Of a stretch of 34,218 bases of DNA, positions 16,750 through 27,195 are shown piece by piece. The notes beneath the pieces were generated by a model. It saw only the letters and a program-made list of their open reading frames with translations. It searched no databases and had not been told where the DNA came from. The translations under genes and the position numbers were made by a program. Location of the stretch: positions 1-34,218 of the forward strand of contig CANJMX010000003.1 in the NCBI GenBank assembly GCA_947475125.1, read 5' to 3'. Position 1 is the first letter of the stretch, and every line of letters starts with the position of its first letter. Source of the stretch: Actinomycetota bacterium (lineage in GTDB: Bacteria > Actinomycetota > Thermoleophilia > Miltoncostaeales > Miltoncostaeaceae).

Positions 16750-17292
16750 CTAGTCGCTGGAGACGTCCTCGGAGGCGTACTGCACCAGCGACATGACGTC
16801 GTAGGTCCCGAGCCGTGCGCGGCCCGGGAGGAACGTGAGTTCCACCACAAATGCCAACCCGGCCACCACCCCACCCAGCTCCTCCACCAGCGCACACTTG
16901 GCGGCGGCGGTTCCGCCGGTGGCGAGCAGGTCGTCGTGCACCAGCACCCGCTGCCCCGGACGAATGGCGTCCCGATGGATCTCGAGCACGTCGGTGCCGT
17001 ACTCCAGGTCGTACTCGCGCGAGATGGTCTCGTACGGCAGCTTTCCGGGCTTGCGGGCACAGGCGAACCCGGCATTGATCTCGCGGGCGATGGCGCCACC
17101 CAGGATGAATCCGCGCGCCTCGGCACCCAGCACCACATCGATGTCGCGGGGCCTGGCCCAGTCCGCGATGGACGCCACGCAGGCGTTAAGCCCCGCCGGA
17201 TCCTCAAACAGCGGCATCAGGTCGTAGAACAGGATGCCCGGCTTCGGGTGGTGCGGGATGCGTCGGATCGCACCGTCGATGTTGTAGGTCAC
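16750..17292 (-). CDS. apt: adenine phosphoribosyltransferase
   Basis: PGILFYDLMPLFEDP, VVLGAEARGFILGGAIA, VLVHDDLLATGGTAAAKCALVEELGG. Confidence 0.96.
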   Translation of the reverse strand: MTYNIDGAIRRIPHHPKPGILFYDLMPLFEDPAGLNACVASIADWARPRDIDVVLGAEARGFILGGAIAREINAGFACARKPGKLPYETISREYDLEYGTDVLEIHRDAIRPGQRVLVHDDLLATGGTAAAKCALVEELGGVVAGLAFVVELTFLPGRARLGTYDVMSLVQYASEDVSSD

Positions 17293-18041
17293 GCACTCTC
17301 CTGAGGCGATGGGGACAGGGAGCTCACGACCCCCCGAAGTTCCTGGACGAGAATGAGATGTCGCACATGCGAGGCGAGGGCGGCCAATGACTCGAGCGAC
17401 TCGAGGGCCTCCTGGCGCCGCTCTGGATTCGATGACTTGAGCCCCGTGGCCAACACCTGCTCAAGGAGTCCCGCCTCGCGCTCCGCCGCCACCTTGAGCG
17501 TGCGCAGATGTCTCGGTTCGAGACCATAGGCACGCAGCTCGACGGCGGTCTTGATGATCTCCCGGTCGTTGTCGTCAAACCGGTCATCCCCGCTCACCAA
17601 TCCGTATTGCTCCAGTGCACGCACGAGTTGACGATCGGCGCCCGTGGCAGCAAGCACGTCCTCAATCCCCGAGAAACCCCCGGGGTCGGGCGCCCCGAGA
17701 TTCTCGCGCTTGATCCGGCGGGCCTGATTCGCCACCCCCACGGCACCGGTGCGCGTCGCATCCAGCTCTTCGCGGATGACCTTGAGCGGGAGGAACTCAT
17801 CTCGCTGAAGGGTGAGGATCGTGCGCAGGCGCTCCACATCGCGCGGGCCGTACAGCCGGTATCCCCCATTGGTGCGCCGGGGCATCACCAGTTCCTGATC
17901 CTCGAGGTACCGCAACTTGGAGATCGAGATGTCCGGGAACTCGGGCTTCAGCAGTTCGCACACCGCGCCGATAGTGCTGCCAGCGGCAAGAGTGTCGTCC
18001 TCGGTTCCGAGGAGCTCTGTCTGGACGCCGGCGCTCCTCAC
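17289..18041 (-). CDS. MerR family transcriptional regulator (FtsR-like)
   Basis: ISISKLRYLEDQELVMPRRTNGGYRLYGPRDVERLRTILTLQRDEFLPLKVIREELD; adjacent to FHA gene. Confidence 0.92.
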   Translation of the reverse strand: MRSAGVQTELLGTEDDTLAAGSTIGAVCELLKPEFPDISISKLRYLEDQELVMPRRTNGGYRLYGPRDVERLRTILTLQRDEFLPLKVIREELDATRTGAVGVANQARRIKRENLGAPDPGGFSGIEDVLAATGADRQLVRALEQYGLVSGDDRFDDNDREIIKTAVELRAYGLEPRHLRTLKVAAEREAGLLEQVLATGLKSSNPERRQEALESLESLAALASHVRHLILVQELRGVVSSLSPSPQESA

Positions 18042-18490
18042 GCCACGAATACCAGCCGGAACTTGCCGACCTGCACCTCGTCGCCGTCGGCAAGGAGTTC
18101 CTCGGTATCGATGAGGCGTCGGTTCACGTACGTGCCATTGGTACTGCCGTTGTCGACCAGTACAAACCCCGCGGGACGCTCATGCACCTCGGCGTGCGCG
18201 CGCGAAACGGTGATGTCGTCGAGGAAGATGTCGCACTCAGGAGATCGCCCGATGGTGGTGCGGGGCCCCACAAGGGGGAAGAACTCCCCGGTACGCCCAC
18301 CCCGGAGCATGATGGCGAGCGCGGGACCGAGACGTGGCGTCGCACTAGGCGGGGTGAGTCCTGGATCGGTGAGGGTCTCGATTGGGCCGGTTGCCTGCGT
18401 ACCGGCCTGGATGTCGGGCATCGTCGCGCCGCAGACGCCACAGAAGCGGTCGCCATCGGGGCGGATCGCACCACACGCCGCGCAGATCAC
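18038..18490 (-). CDS. FHA domain protein with N-terminal zinc ribbon (GarA/FhaB-type context)
   Basis: MICAACGAIRPDGDRFCGVCGA zinc ribbon; FHA core TTIGRSPECDIFLDDITVSRAHAEVHERPAGFVLVDNGSTNGTYVNRRLI. Confidence 0.94.
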   Translation of the reverse strand: MICAACGAIRPDGDRFCGVCGATMPDIQAGTQATGPIETLTDPGLTPPSATPRLGPALAIMLRGGRTGEFFPLVGPRTTIGRSPECDIFLDDITVSRAHAEVHERPAGFVLVDNGSTNGTYVNRRLIDTEELLADGDEVQVGKFRLVFVA

Positions 18491-18631
18491 GCCCGCACCG
18501 CTGATGGCGGGGGCTTCGATGAATTGCGCCTGGGCGCGGTGAAGACGACGATCGACATTTCCGCTCCGGGTCGAGGGTCGTCCATGGTAGTCCCGCCCGG
18601 CCTAACCCTCAAGCCGCGGTTGAGGCCTGCC

Positions 18632-19183
18632 CTACGTCAGCGTTGGCGAACGCAGGCGGTGGATGGCGATGCGCACGTAGTTCACAGCGGTAAGGATGGA
18701 CACCACGACCGCCACGGCAAAGACCCAGTCGATCCACTGGCCGGCAAATCCGAGGGCGACAGCCACGGTCACCATGTTGAGAGCGGAGCTCACCTTTCCG
18801 GCGAGATCGATGCGCATCACCACCCCGACGCGTGCCAACAGCACAAAAGCCACCATGGCGCCGATGTCGCGCACGAGGATGATCGTGGGACCGGGCCAGT
18901 CGAAGCGGCCCATCGCCATCACACCGATCAGGCCCACCGCCATGAGCAGGCGGTCGGCCAATGGGTCGGCGATGCGGCCGAAGTTCGTCTGGGCATGCAG
19001 TGCCCGGGCCAGGAAGCCGTCAAGGAGGTCGGAGAAGGCCAGAATCGCGAACAGGATCGCGGCCGGCACGTACGTGGGGCCGTCTGCCTGCAGGACCATT
19101 ACCAGCAGTACCGGCAGCCCCGCCAGGCGAGCGATGGTGATCGCGTTTGGAAGCCAACGCAGCCGCCTACCCATCACACTCAC
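18632..19183 (-). CDS. pgsA: CDP-diacylglycerol-glycerol-3-phosphate 3-phosphatidyltransferase-like (CDP-alcohol phosphatidyltransferase)
   Basis: CDP-OH-P motif DLLDGFLARALHAQTNFGRIADPLAD. Confidence 0.9.
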   Translation of the reverse strand: MSVMGRRLRWLPNAITIARLAGLPVLLVMVLQADGPTYVPAAILFAILAFSDLLDGFLARALHAQTNFGRIADPLADRLLMAVGLIGVMAMGRFDWPGPTIILVRDIGAMVAFVLLARVGVVMRIDLAGKVSSALNMVTVAVALGFAGQWIDWVFAVAVVVSILTAVNYVRIAIHRLRSPTLT

Positions 19184-19198
19184 TTCTGCTCCGAAAAA

Positions 19199-19272
19199 TC
19201 GGGGCGAGAGGATTTGAACCTCCGACCGCCCGGCCCCCAGCCGGGTGCGCTACCAGACTGCGCCACGCCCCG
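19199..19272 (-). tRNA. tRNA-Pro (anticodon GGG)
   Basis: CGGGGCG...CGCCCCG acceptor (C1-G72), CCCGG-CTGGGGG-CCGGG anticodon arm, GGAGG-TTCAAAT-CCTCT T-arm region. Confidence 0.94.
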
Positions 19273-19307
19273 AAGCGAGGCCGACAATAGCATGGGGGTC
19301 GCCGGCC

Positions 19308-21062
19308 TCAGGTGCTCTGGAGGTCCTGCCAGAGAGCGCGAATTGCGTCGGCTGCACCGCCCAGGCCTACTTCGGTCTTCTGCTGCCCGGCGCGCAGTTG
19401 CACCTCAAGCGGACCGTCGGGAAGTGTCCTCTTCCCCACCGTGATCCGAATGGGGCAGCCGAGGAGATCGGCCTCAACAAACTTCTGGCCCGGCGACATC
19501 CCCGCGCGATCATCCAGCAGCACGTCGAGTCCAAGATCCGACAGTTCGGCCCAGAGGCCCACCGCATATTCGGACTGCTCGCTCTCTGCATCGCCGATCA
19601 GCACGATGTGCACATCGAACGGGGCGATGCCGATTGGCCAGATGATGCCGCCGTCGTCATGGCCCTGCTCAATGGCCGCCATTGCCACGCGCGCGGGCCC
19701 GATCCCATACGAGCCCATCACGATCACCTGCTCCTTGCCGTGCTCATCGAGGTAAGTGGCACCGAGGGGCTCGGAGTACTTGGTACCGAGCTTGAAGATG
19801 TTGCCGATCTCAATCACCGGCACCAGCTCAACGGGGCCGTCGCCGTTCACCGACTGCTCGCCATCCAGCACGCTGCGGATGTCAGCGGTCTCCGCCTGAA
19901 AGTCCCGGCCGAGCACCACACCGCGAAGGTGGAAGCCGTCACGGTTCGCTCCGGTCACGTAGTGGCCGACATGAAGACTGGAGTCGGCGATGATGCGCAC
20001 ATCGTCGCGGACACCGATCGGGCCGAGGGATCCGGGATCCGCCCCAAACCACTCCCTGATCTCCTCGGGACGCGCGGCGCGATGGTTGCCGATGAGATGC
20101 GCGATCTTCTTCTCGTGTACATGGTGCTCGCCGCGCACGATGGCCAGCACCGGGCCGTCGTCGCTCACCAGCACCACGCTCTTCGCGAGGCGTGCGGCGG
20201 GCAGCGTGGTGAACGCGGCGAGCTCCTCGATGCTTCCGATACCGGGGGTCGCGAACTCCTCGGGTGCTGCTGGCGTGTCGCCGAAGTCCGGGTCGGCGGC
20301 GACCGAGACCGCGAGTTCGACATTGGCCGCGTACGAGCCCGACGCGGTGCGCGCAACCACGTCTTCGCCGGCTGGGCTTGGCGCCATGTACTCATGGGCC
20401 CCGCTCCCACCCATCATCCCGACGTCGCTCTCCACCCTGTACCAGGTGATGCCGCAGCGATCGAAGATGCGGGCGTAGGCCTCGGAGTGAGCGGCGTATG
20501 AGCGCTCCAGCCCCTCGGAGTCGGCATCAAACGAGTAGGAGTCCTTCATCGTGAACTCGCGAACCCGCAGCATGCCGCTCTTGGGGCGCGGCTCATCGCG
20601 CAGCTTCGTCTGGATCTGGTACCACGACTGCGGCAGGTCACGGTAGGAGCGCATCTCACGAGCCGCGTGCCAGGTGACGATCTCCTCGTGGGTCATCCCG
20701 AGCACCATCTTCCGGCCACCGCGATCCTCAAGCCGGAACTGCTCGGAGAGGCCGTAGCGACCGGTGGTCTCCCAGATCTCGGCCGGATGCAGCACGGGCA
20801 TGAGGATCTCCTGTGCGCCGATGCGGTCCATCTCCTCACGGATGATCCCCTCGACCTTCGCGACCACCCGAAGCCCGATGGGTGTCAGGGTGTACAGGCC
20901 CGCCGCGAGCTGGCGCACAAGCCCGGCGCGCACCGACAACTTGTGACTGACAGCCTCGGCATCGGCGGGGTCGTCGCGCACCGTGGGCCAGAAACGCCCC
21001 TCAAGCCGCCAGGAGTTCCCGTGGGGGGCCGCAGGCATACGCCAGGTGTCGTCCGTGCTCAA
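19308..21062 (-). CDS. proS: prolyl-tRNA synthetase
   Basis: [77 protein letters not shown]. Confidence 0.97.
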   Translation of the reverse strand: MSTDDTWRMPAAPHGNSWRLEGRFWPTVRDDPADAEAVSHKLSVRAGLVRQLAAGLYTLTPIGLRVVAKVEGIIREEMDRIGAQEILMPVLHPAEIWETTGRYGLSEQFRLEDRGGRKMVLGMTHEEIVTWHAAREMRSYRDLPQSWYQIQTKLRDEPRPKSGMLRVREFTMKDSYSFDADSEGLERSYAAHSEAYARIFDRCGITWYRVESDVGMMGGSGAHEYMAPSPAGEDVVARTASGSYAANVELAVSVAADPDFGDTPAAPEEFATPGIGSIEELAAFTTLPAARLAKSVVLVSDDGPVLAIVRGEHHVHEKKIAHLIGNHRAARPEEIREWFGADPGSLGPIGVRDDVRIIADSSLHVGHYVTGANRDGFHLRGVVLGRDFQAETADIRSVLDGEQSVNGDGPVELVPVIEIGNIFKLGTKYSEPLGATYLDEHGKEQVIVMGSYGIGPARVAMAAIEQGHDDGGIIWPIGIAPFDVHIVLIGDAESEQSEYAVGLWAELSDLGLDVLLDDRAGMSPGQKFVEADLLGCPIRITVGKRTLPDGPLEVQLRAGQQKTEVGLGGAADAIRALWQDLQST

Positions 21063-22291
21063 GAGGCCCCTTTCGCGGGCTCGTAATGCTCATCCACATA
21101 TCGCTCGACCATCGCGATGAAATCCTCGGCAAGGTGTGGCCCCTCGAGGGTGGTCACCTTCTCGCCGTCAACGTACACCGGTGCGCGCGGCTCCTCGCCC
21201 GTCCCCGGGAGACTGATGCCGATGTCGGCTGCGCGACTCTCCCCCGGGCCGTTCACGATGCACCCCATCACCGCAACGTGAAGATTCTCCACGCCGGGAC
21301 GGTCCACGCGCCACACATCCATCCGGGCGTCCAAGTGCCCCTGAATTGACTGGGCAAGCTCCTGAAACACACTGGAGGTGGTGCGCCCGCAGCCTGGGCA
21401 GGCCGTGACATCGGGGCGGAAGCTTCGAAGGCCAAGACTCTGCAGGATGTCAAGGCAGGCGCTCACCTCAAGCGTGCGGTCGCCCCCGGGCTCGGGAGTG
21501 AGGCTCGCGCGGATGGTGTCGCCGATCCCCGCCTCCAGCAACACCGAAAGCGCGGCGGTGGTGGCGATGATGCCCTTCGATCCCATACCGGCCTCGGTGA
21601 GCCCAAGATGCAGCGGGTAGTCCGACTGCGCGGCGAGTGCGCGGTACACGGCCACCATGTCGGGCAGACGGCTCACCTTGCACGACACCACAATGCGGTC
21701 ATGCGGCAGCCCGATCTCCTCGGCAGCAGCAGCGGAGTCCAGCGCGCTTCGCACCATGGCGTCCCGCAGCACATCGCCGCCTGCCATCGGCGCGGGCAAG
21801 GCCGCGTTCTGCTCCATCAGGGCATCCATCAGCTCCGGGTCGAGCGAGCCGGCGTTGACCCCAATGCGAATGGGCTTGCCGTGCGCAATCGCAGCCTCGA
21901 TCATGGTCGCGAAGTTGCGGTCGTGCCGCGCCCCCCTCCCCACGTTCCCGGGGTTGATCCGGAACTTCGCCAGCGCCTGTGCGGTCTCTGGAAACTCCTG
22001 GAGAAGCGTGTGTCCGTTGAAGTGGAAGTCGCCCACGATGGGCACCTCGACGCCATGTACATCGCGAAGGCGCGCCACGATCTCGGGCACCTGCGCTGCC
22101 GCATCACGGTTGTTTACGGTGATGCGCACGATCTCCGACCCGGCGTGCGCCAGTTCGGCCACCTGCAGCGCCGTACCCGCAGCGTCCTTCGTATCGGTGT
22201 TCGTCATCGACTGCACAACCACCGGGGCGTCGCCACCAATGACGACGTCGCCCACATGGCACTGCACGCTTGCTCGACGGGGGCTACTCAC
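21059..22291 (-). CDS. ispG: 4-hydroxy-3-methylbut-2-enyl diphosphate synthase
   Basis: [69 protein letters not shown] start chosen at 22291. Confidence 0.96.
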   Translation of the reverse strand: MSSPRRASVQCHVGDVVIGGDAPVVVQSMTNTDTKDAAGTALQVAELAHAGSEIVRITVNNRDAAAQVPEIVARLRDVHGVEVPIVGDFHFNGHTLLQEFPETAQALAKFRINPGNVGRGARHDRNFATMIEAAIAHGKPIRIGVNAGSLDPELMDALMEQNAALPAPMAGGDVLRDAMVRSALDSAAAAEEIGLPHDRIVVSCKVSRLPDMVAVYRALAAQSDYPLHLGLTEAGMGSKGIIATTAALSVLLEAGIGDTIRASLTPEPGGDRTLEVSACLDILQSLGLRSFRPDVTACPGCGRTTSSVFQELAQSIQGHLDARMDVWRVDRPGVENLHVAVMGCIVNGPGESRAADIGISLPGTGEEPRAPVYVDGEKVTTLEGPHLAEDFIAMVERYVDEHYEPAKGAS

Positions 22292-22310
22292 GGGGCGGGA
22301 GTCTATCCCG

Positions 22311-23399
22311 CTACTTGAAGGTGAAGCCACCGCCCACAATCTTGCCGATGTCGTTCTGCACAGCGAACACGAACACGATGAGGATGAGCGCCCAGCCAAC
22401 CATGCCTGCCCGCTCATACACCTTGGTGCTGATGGGAGCACCCTTTATCTTCTCGAGCACCGCGAACAGGATATGGCCGCCGTCGAGCGGGAAGATGGGC
22501 AAGAGATTGAAGATGGCGAGCACGAGGCTGATGACACCGATGAACCAGATGACATTGGTGAATCCGCTGGAGGCCACCTGGTTGTAGGCGGCTCCGATCG
22601 CGACGACTGAACCCACCTGCTCGCGGGCCTCAGAGCTGCTGAAGAGGCTTCCAATACCGCGCACATTCGCATCGACGAGTTCCCACACCTGGGATCCCGC
22701 ACTCGTGACGCCGCCAAGCGGACCCGCAGATACACGTGGACCGGCGATCTCGTTGAGACCGACGCCGATCCGGCCAATGGTCTGGCCGCCCACCTCGGTG
22801 GCCGTCGGTACGACGCGTCGTGTGATGACTGTGGGCGAGTCGCCGTGCACGAATCGCACCACCACCGGCTGGCCCGGATTCGAGCGAACCGCATTCAGCG
22901 CGTCAAGGGCGGTGCTCTCTCTGGTGGCGCTGATGCCGTTGACCGAGACGATGCGGTCACCCGCAACCATTCCAATGCTCGCGGCTGGCGCCCCGGGCTT
23001 CACATCCTGTACGCCGATTCCGCCGAATCCGGGCACACCGATCCAGAAGTACAGAACGAAGCAGAGGAACGCGACGACGAGATTCACGGCGGGGCCGGCG
23101 GCGATGACCACGATCTTCTTCCACGTCTTCGCCGCGTAGTACGCACGCGGAACCATCTCCGGCGCCAGCTCCTCGTCTCGGCTCATCCCGGAGATGCGCA
23201 CGTACCCGCCAAGCGGAAGCCAGCCGATGCCGTACTCGGTCTCGCCCCGCGTAAACTTGGCCACGGGCCTCCCGAAGAAGATCGAGAAACGCTCGACGCG
23301 CATCCCGCACCACTTCGCGGCCACCATGTGTCCCGCCTCGTGCACGAGCACAAGAAACATGAGCACCAGCACGAACTCGACGATGTTGACCCCGAGCAT
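22311..23399 (-). CDS. rseP: site-2 intramembrane metalloprotease (RseP family, M50)
   Basis: [15 protein letters not shown] (HEXXH), PDZ region [37 protein letters not shown]. Confidence 0.95.
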   Translation of the reverse strand: MLGVNIVEFVLVLMFLVLVHEAGHMVAAKWCGMRVERFSIFFGRPVAKFTRGETEYGIGWLPLGGYVRISGMSRDEELAPEMVPRAYYAAKTWKKIVVIAAGPAVNLVVAFLCFVLYFWIGVPGFGGIGVQDVKPGAPAASIGMVAGDRIVSVNGISATRESTALDALNAVRSNPGQPVVVRFVHGDSPTVITRRVVPTATEVGGQTIGRIGVGLNEIAGPRVSAGPLGGVTSAGSQVWELVDANVRGIGSLFSSSEAREQVGSVVAIGAAYNQVASSGFTNVIWFIGVISLVLAIFNLLPIFPLDGGHILFAVLEKIKGAPISTKVYERAGMVGWALILIVFVFAVQNDIGKIVGGGFTFK

Positions 23400-24499
23400 C
23401 AGGCCACCCCTGCGCCAGCAGCCACGACTCTGGCGCGCGCATCGGCGTCCAGTACGGCCTCAAGCGTGTCGGCCGGCTCTGCCGGGACTGCATTCAGCGC
23501 AGCCTCCACCGCTTCTGGGATGCCCATGAAGCCGACGCGGCCGTCCAGGAACGCAGCCACCGCAACCTCGTTCGCGGCATTCAGGATTGCCGGCGCCGTA
23601 CCGCCCACGATCCCGGCCTCGCGCGCCAGGCGCAGGCATGGGAACGCAACGGGATCGGGTTCCTCGAACGACAACGCCATTCCGGCCAGCGGCATCTGGG
23701 CGCGTGCCGGAGGGGCCGCCGGCCAGCGCAGCGCATGACCGATGGGAACCCGCATGTCGGGCGGCCCCATGTGGGCGATCAGGCTCCCATCGTCCAGCCG
23801 CACCATCGCGTGGATGGTGGACTGCGGATGCACCACGACCTCGATCTGGTCATAGGTCAGGCCGAACAGGTGGTGCGCTTCAATGACCTCAAGGCCCTTG
23901 TTCATCATCGTTGCCGAGTCGATGGTGATCTTGGCGCCCATCGTCCATGTGGGATGCGCGAGGGCATCTGTGGGCCTCACATCGCGGAGTTCGTCGGCGG
24001 TGCGACCCCTGAACGGCCCGCCCGATGCCGTGAGGACTGCCCGCGCAACACGCCCGGGATCGAGGCCCTCCAGCAGCTGGAACAGGGCGGAGTGCTCGCT
24101 GTCCACTGGCACCAGCATCGCGCCGGTCCTCGCACGCACGGCGGCGACCAGGTCGCCACCGGCCACAAGGCTCTCTTTGTTTGCGAGCGCCACCGGAATA
24201 CCCCGCTCCAAGGCCGCCAGCGTCGGGGGCAGGCCTGCCGCCCCGACGAGGGCGTTCAAGACGATGTCGGGCGCGGACGCCTCGATGAGCGCCGCGAAGT
24301 CGCTGGACGGCGGAACTGAACCGCCGCCGACCGCCGCGGAGGTCGCGCTGACTGCGCGCTCCGATGCCTGACGCAGCATCTCATCGACCCGGGAGCCGCA
24401 CGCAAGGCCGGTACACACCATGTCATCGGCACTGTCAATGACATCGAGTGCCTGCACCCCAATTGAACCGGTGCTTCCGAGGATGAGGATGCGCTTCAC
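23399..24499 (-). CDS. dxr: 1-deoxy-D-xylulose 5-phosphate reductoisomerase
   Basis: VKRILILGSTGSIGVQALDV, ALANKESLVAGG, PVDSEHSALFQLL, TASGGPFRGR, GAKITIDSATMMNKGLEVIEAHHLF. Start could alternatively be GTG at 24535. Confidence 0.96.
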   Translation of the reverse strand: MKRILILGSTGSIGVQALDVIDSADDMVCTGLACGSRVDEMLRQASERAVSATSAAVGGGSVPPSSDFAALIEASAPDIVLNALVGAAGLPPTLAALERGIPVALANKESLVAGGDLVAAVRARTGAMLVPVDSEHSALFQLLEGLDPGRVARAVLTASGGPFRGRTADELRDVRPTDALAHPTWTMGAKITIDSATMMNKGLEVIEAHHLFGLTYDQIEVVVHPQSTIHAMVRLDDGSLIAHMGPPDMRVPIGHALRWPAAPPARAQMPLAGMALSFEEPDPVAFPCLRLAREAGIVGGTAPAILNAANEVAVAAFLDGRVGFMGIPEAVEAALNAVPAEPADTLEAVLDADARARVVAAGAGVA

Positions 24500-24556
24500 G
24501 CGTTCGAAGGTATCACCGGGCACGGGCGATCCCACCCGTACGAGGCCCCTCCGGAC

Positions 24557-25588
24557 CTACGGAGAGAGAAGAGACTCTGCGGTCTCGCAGAAGGCCACCA
24601 CGAGGTCCACAGACGCATCGAGGTCGGCCGGATGGCAGGTCTCGACCACCTGGTGCACGTACCGCGTGGGGATCGAGACGCACCCTGCCAGGGCCCCATC
24701 GCCCGACAGCTGGAGCTCGCGGGTGTCGGTACCCCCTCGCGACATGATCTCCATCTGGAAGGGAATCTCCCGCGCCTCGGCCACCTCGACCAAATGGTCC
24801 ACCACCCGACGGGGCACAATCACCCCCGAGTCGTACACCTTGATAGCGGTCCCCTCCCCCACCCTCGTGATGCGCTCATGGGGCTTGGCACCCGGCCCAT
24901 CATTGGCCAGGGTGATGTCGATGGCCAGACCGATGTCGGGGCGCACCCGCGCCGCGGCCACACGCGCGCCGCGCAGGCCGACCTCCTCCTGCGTCGTGGC
25001 CACAGCAACCACCTCGCACGTATGGTCCCGAAGCCGCCGAATGGCTTCGAGCATCACGTAGAGCCCCGCCCGGTTGTCGAGGCTTTTACAGGTGATGAGG
25101 TCGCCGAGCGGGGCAAGGGTGCGCTCGCGGGTAACGGCGTCACCCTGGCGCACGATCTCCCGCACACGATCGGCCGGCAGGCCGACATCAATGTAGAAGT
25201 CCTCGGCCTTGGGGAGCCGCTTGCGCTCCTCGTCGCTCATGATGTGAATGGGCTTGCTGCCCATCACGCCGAGCACATCCTCACGGCCGTGGATGATCAC
25301 CCGCTGCGCCACGAGGGTCTTTGGGTCGAAGCCCCCCAGAGTGACGACGCGGATAAACCCCTCGTCGTCGATATGGCTCACCAGAAAGCCGAGCTCATCC
25401 ATGTGTGCGGCGAGCATCACGCGCGGCCCGCCACCCCCTTTGCGCACACCCACAACGCTGCCCATCGGGTCAACGCTGATGTCGTCAACGTGCGGGGTCA
25501 TCTCTGCGATGACCAACTCGCGGATGCGGTCCTCGCGCCCGGGGGCTCCAGGGGTCTCGCACAGGCGGGCAAGAAGGGGAAGGTCCAT
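24557..25588 (-). CDS. M42 family aminopeptidase / endoglucanase-type peptidase
   Basis: LLARLCETPGAPGREDRIRE, LAAHMDELGFLVSHID, CKSLDNRAGLYVMLEA, VATTQEEVGLRGA, SRGGTDTRELQLS. Confidence 0.94.
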   Translation of the reverse strand: MDLPLLARLCETPGAPGREDRIRELVIAEMTPHVDDISVDPMGSVVGVRKGGGGPRVMLAAHMDELGFLVSHIDDEGFIRVVTLGGFDPKTLVAQRVIIHGREDVLGVMGSKPIHIMSDEERKRLPKAEDFYIDVGLPADRVREIVRQGDAVTRERTLAPLGDLITCKSLDNRAGLYVMLEAIRRLRDHTCEVVAVATTQEEVGLRGARVAAARVRPDIGLAIDITLANDGPGAKPHERITRVGEGTAIKVYDSGVIVPRRVVDHLVEVAEAREIPFQMEIMSRGGTDTRELQLSGDGALAGCVSIPTRYVHQVVETCHPADLDASVDLVVAFCETAESLLSP

Positions 25589-25611
25589 GGCCCGATCCTA
25601 CGCGGAGGCGA

Positions 25612-26400
25612 TCAGAAGATCAGCCATACGGTCACCAGATACGTCCCGAGTGACGCGAACAGCAGCGAATCGAATCGGTCCAGCACTCCGCCGTGTCCCA
25701 TCAGGATCCGGCCCGAGTCCTTCACCCCGGCGTCGCGCTTGATCATCGACTCAAACAGATCGCCGATGAAGGCAGTGAGGCAGATGACGACCCCCACGAC
25801 GAGCGACTGCCAGCCGTTGATCCAGTCCATGTACAGGCCAGCCACGAACACACCGAGGGTGCCGCCGACCAGGCCGGTGATGAATCCCTCCCACGTCTTG
25901 TTGGGTGACGTCCGCGGTGCGATTGGCCGTGATCCCCACAGCTTGCCGCCGAAGTACGAGAACGTGTCAAACATCCACACGCCGACGAGAAGATTGACGA
26001 TGACACCGGCGCCATCGGGAAGACCGCGCATGAGCACGAGTACGCCAACCGGGAATGCGATGTACATGGCGCCGAAGAGGGTCATCCCCACGCGCAGGGT
26101 GATCTCCTCGCGGTTGGACAGGCGAAGTGCCGCGAGCGCCGCGAACAGAAGCCCCAGAGCGAGCGCCAGGATGATGGCCCGCTCCGACGGCGTCACCCAG
26201 AGCGCCAGCAACACTGTGGCAACCGCAGTGGCGTATCCCGCCGCCCGCAATGGCATGAACGCGGCGGTGAGCGCATAGAACTCAAAGAGCGCACCGATTG
26301 CGACTGCCAGTGCGAAGAGGGCGAAGACCGGGCCCCCGAGCGCGACCGCCAGAAGAATGATCGCGATGCCCGGGATTGCCACGAGGAGGCGGCTGGTCAT
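25612..26400 (-). CDS. cdsA: phosphatidate cytidylyltransferase
   Basis: Multi-TM; SRPIAPRTSPNKTWEGFITGLVGG...AFIGDLFESMIKRDAGVKDSGRILMGHGGVLDRFDSLLFA. Confidence 0.95.
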   Translation of the reverse strand: MTSRLLVAIPGIAIILLAVALGGPVFALFALAVAIGALFEFYALTAAFMPLRAAGYATAVATVLLALWVTPSERAIILALALGLLFAALAALRLSNREEITLRVGMTLFGAMYIAFPVGVLVLMRGLPDGAGVIVNLLVGVWMFDTFSYFGGKLWGSRPIAPRTSPNKTWEGFITGLVGGTLGVFVAGLYMDWINGWQSLVVGVVICLTAFIGDLFESMIKRDAGVKDSGRILMGHGGVLDRFDSLLFASLGTYLVTVWLIF

Positions 26401-27155
26401 CGCTTGCCAAACCGCCGGTCGCGGGACGCGTAGTCGGCGAACGCGGCCGCGAGATCATCACGTCCGAAGTCCGGCCACATCTGGTCGGAGAACACCAGCT
26501 CGGCGTACGCGGACTGCCACAGCAGGAAGTTCGAAAGCCGCTGCTCCCCACTGGTGCGGATGATCAGTTCCGGGTCCCGGAGGTCGGCGGCGTACATGTA
26601 GTTCCCGAAATCCGAGTCCGGGGCGTCGGGGCCGGCCTCTGCCGCGAACCGGCGGGCGGCATCGACGATCTCGGCGCGGCCGCCATAGTTCATCGCGATA
26701 AACAGGCGCATGCGGGTGTTCCCGGCCGTCACCGTCTCAGCCCGCGCGATCTTCTCAAGCAGCGGCGCATCAAGGGCGGACAGGCGTCCGATAAAGCGGA
26801 TGGACACCCCCTCCTCGTGCAGGTCCGGGACCTCCCGATCGATGAGATCCGAGAAGAGCCCCATCAGATCGTCAACCTCATCGCTCGGGCGCGACCAGTT
26901 CTCGGTCGAGAACGAGAAGACAGTCAGATCCTGCACCCCAAGGTCTCCGGCGGCCCGAACCACCTCCCTCAGTGCCCTGGCCCCCGCGCGATGCCCCGCA
27001 GCGACTGGCAGGCCGTGCTGCTGGGCCCACCGCCCGTTGCCGTCCATGATGATCCCCACTGATCGGGGAACGCGACCGATGGGAACCATTGGCCGGTCGT
27101 CGTGGCGACGACTGAGGGCAGTGCGGGCGGCCCGGAGGCGTGAGAGGAGCGTCAC
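26397..27155 (-). CDS. uppS: isoprenyl (undecaprenyl) diphosphate synthase
   Basis: VGIIMDGNGRWAQQHGLPVAAGHRAGA, LTVFSFSTENWSRP, AMNYGGRAEI, IIRTSGEQRLSNFLLWQSAYAELVF. Confidence 0.96.
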   Translation of the reverse strand: MTLLSRLRAARTALSRRHDDRPMVPIGRVPRSVGIIMDGNGRWAQQHGLPVAAGHRAGARALREVVRAAGDLGVQDLTVFSFSTENWSRPSDEVDDLMGLFSDLIDREVPDLHEEGVSIRFIGRLSALDAPLLEKIARAETVTAGNTRMRLFIAMNYGGRAEIVDAARRFAAEAGPDAPDSDFGNYMYAADLRDPELIIRTSGEQRLSNFLLWQSAYAELVFSDQMWPDFGRDDLAAAFADYASRDRRFGKR

Positions 27156-27195
27156 TGGCCCGTTCCTGCGGTCTGGAAGGTGACGGCGGGTGCCG

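Noticed and set aside
18182-19444. 420-aa plus ORF containing SGREDLNLRPPGPQPGALPDCATPRS
   Set aside because: Spurious ORF antisense to FHA, pgsA and tRNA-Pro; the motif is the well-known tRNA antisense artefact.
19245-20501. 418-aa plus-strand ORF
   Set aside because: Antisense to proS; no recognisable motifs.
24632-26278. 548-aa plus-strand ORF
   Set aside because: Antisense to M42 peptidase and cdsA, which have clear family motifs; Ala/His/Gly-rich GC-skew product.
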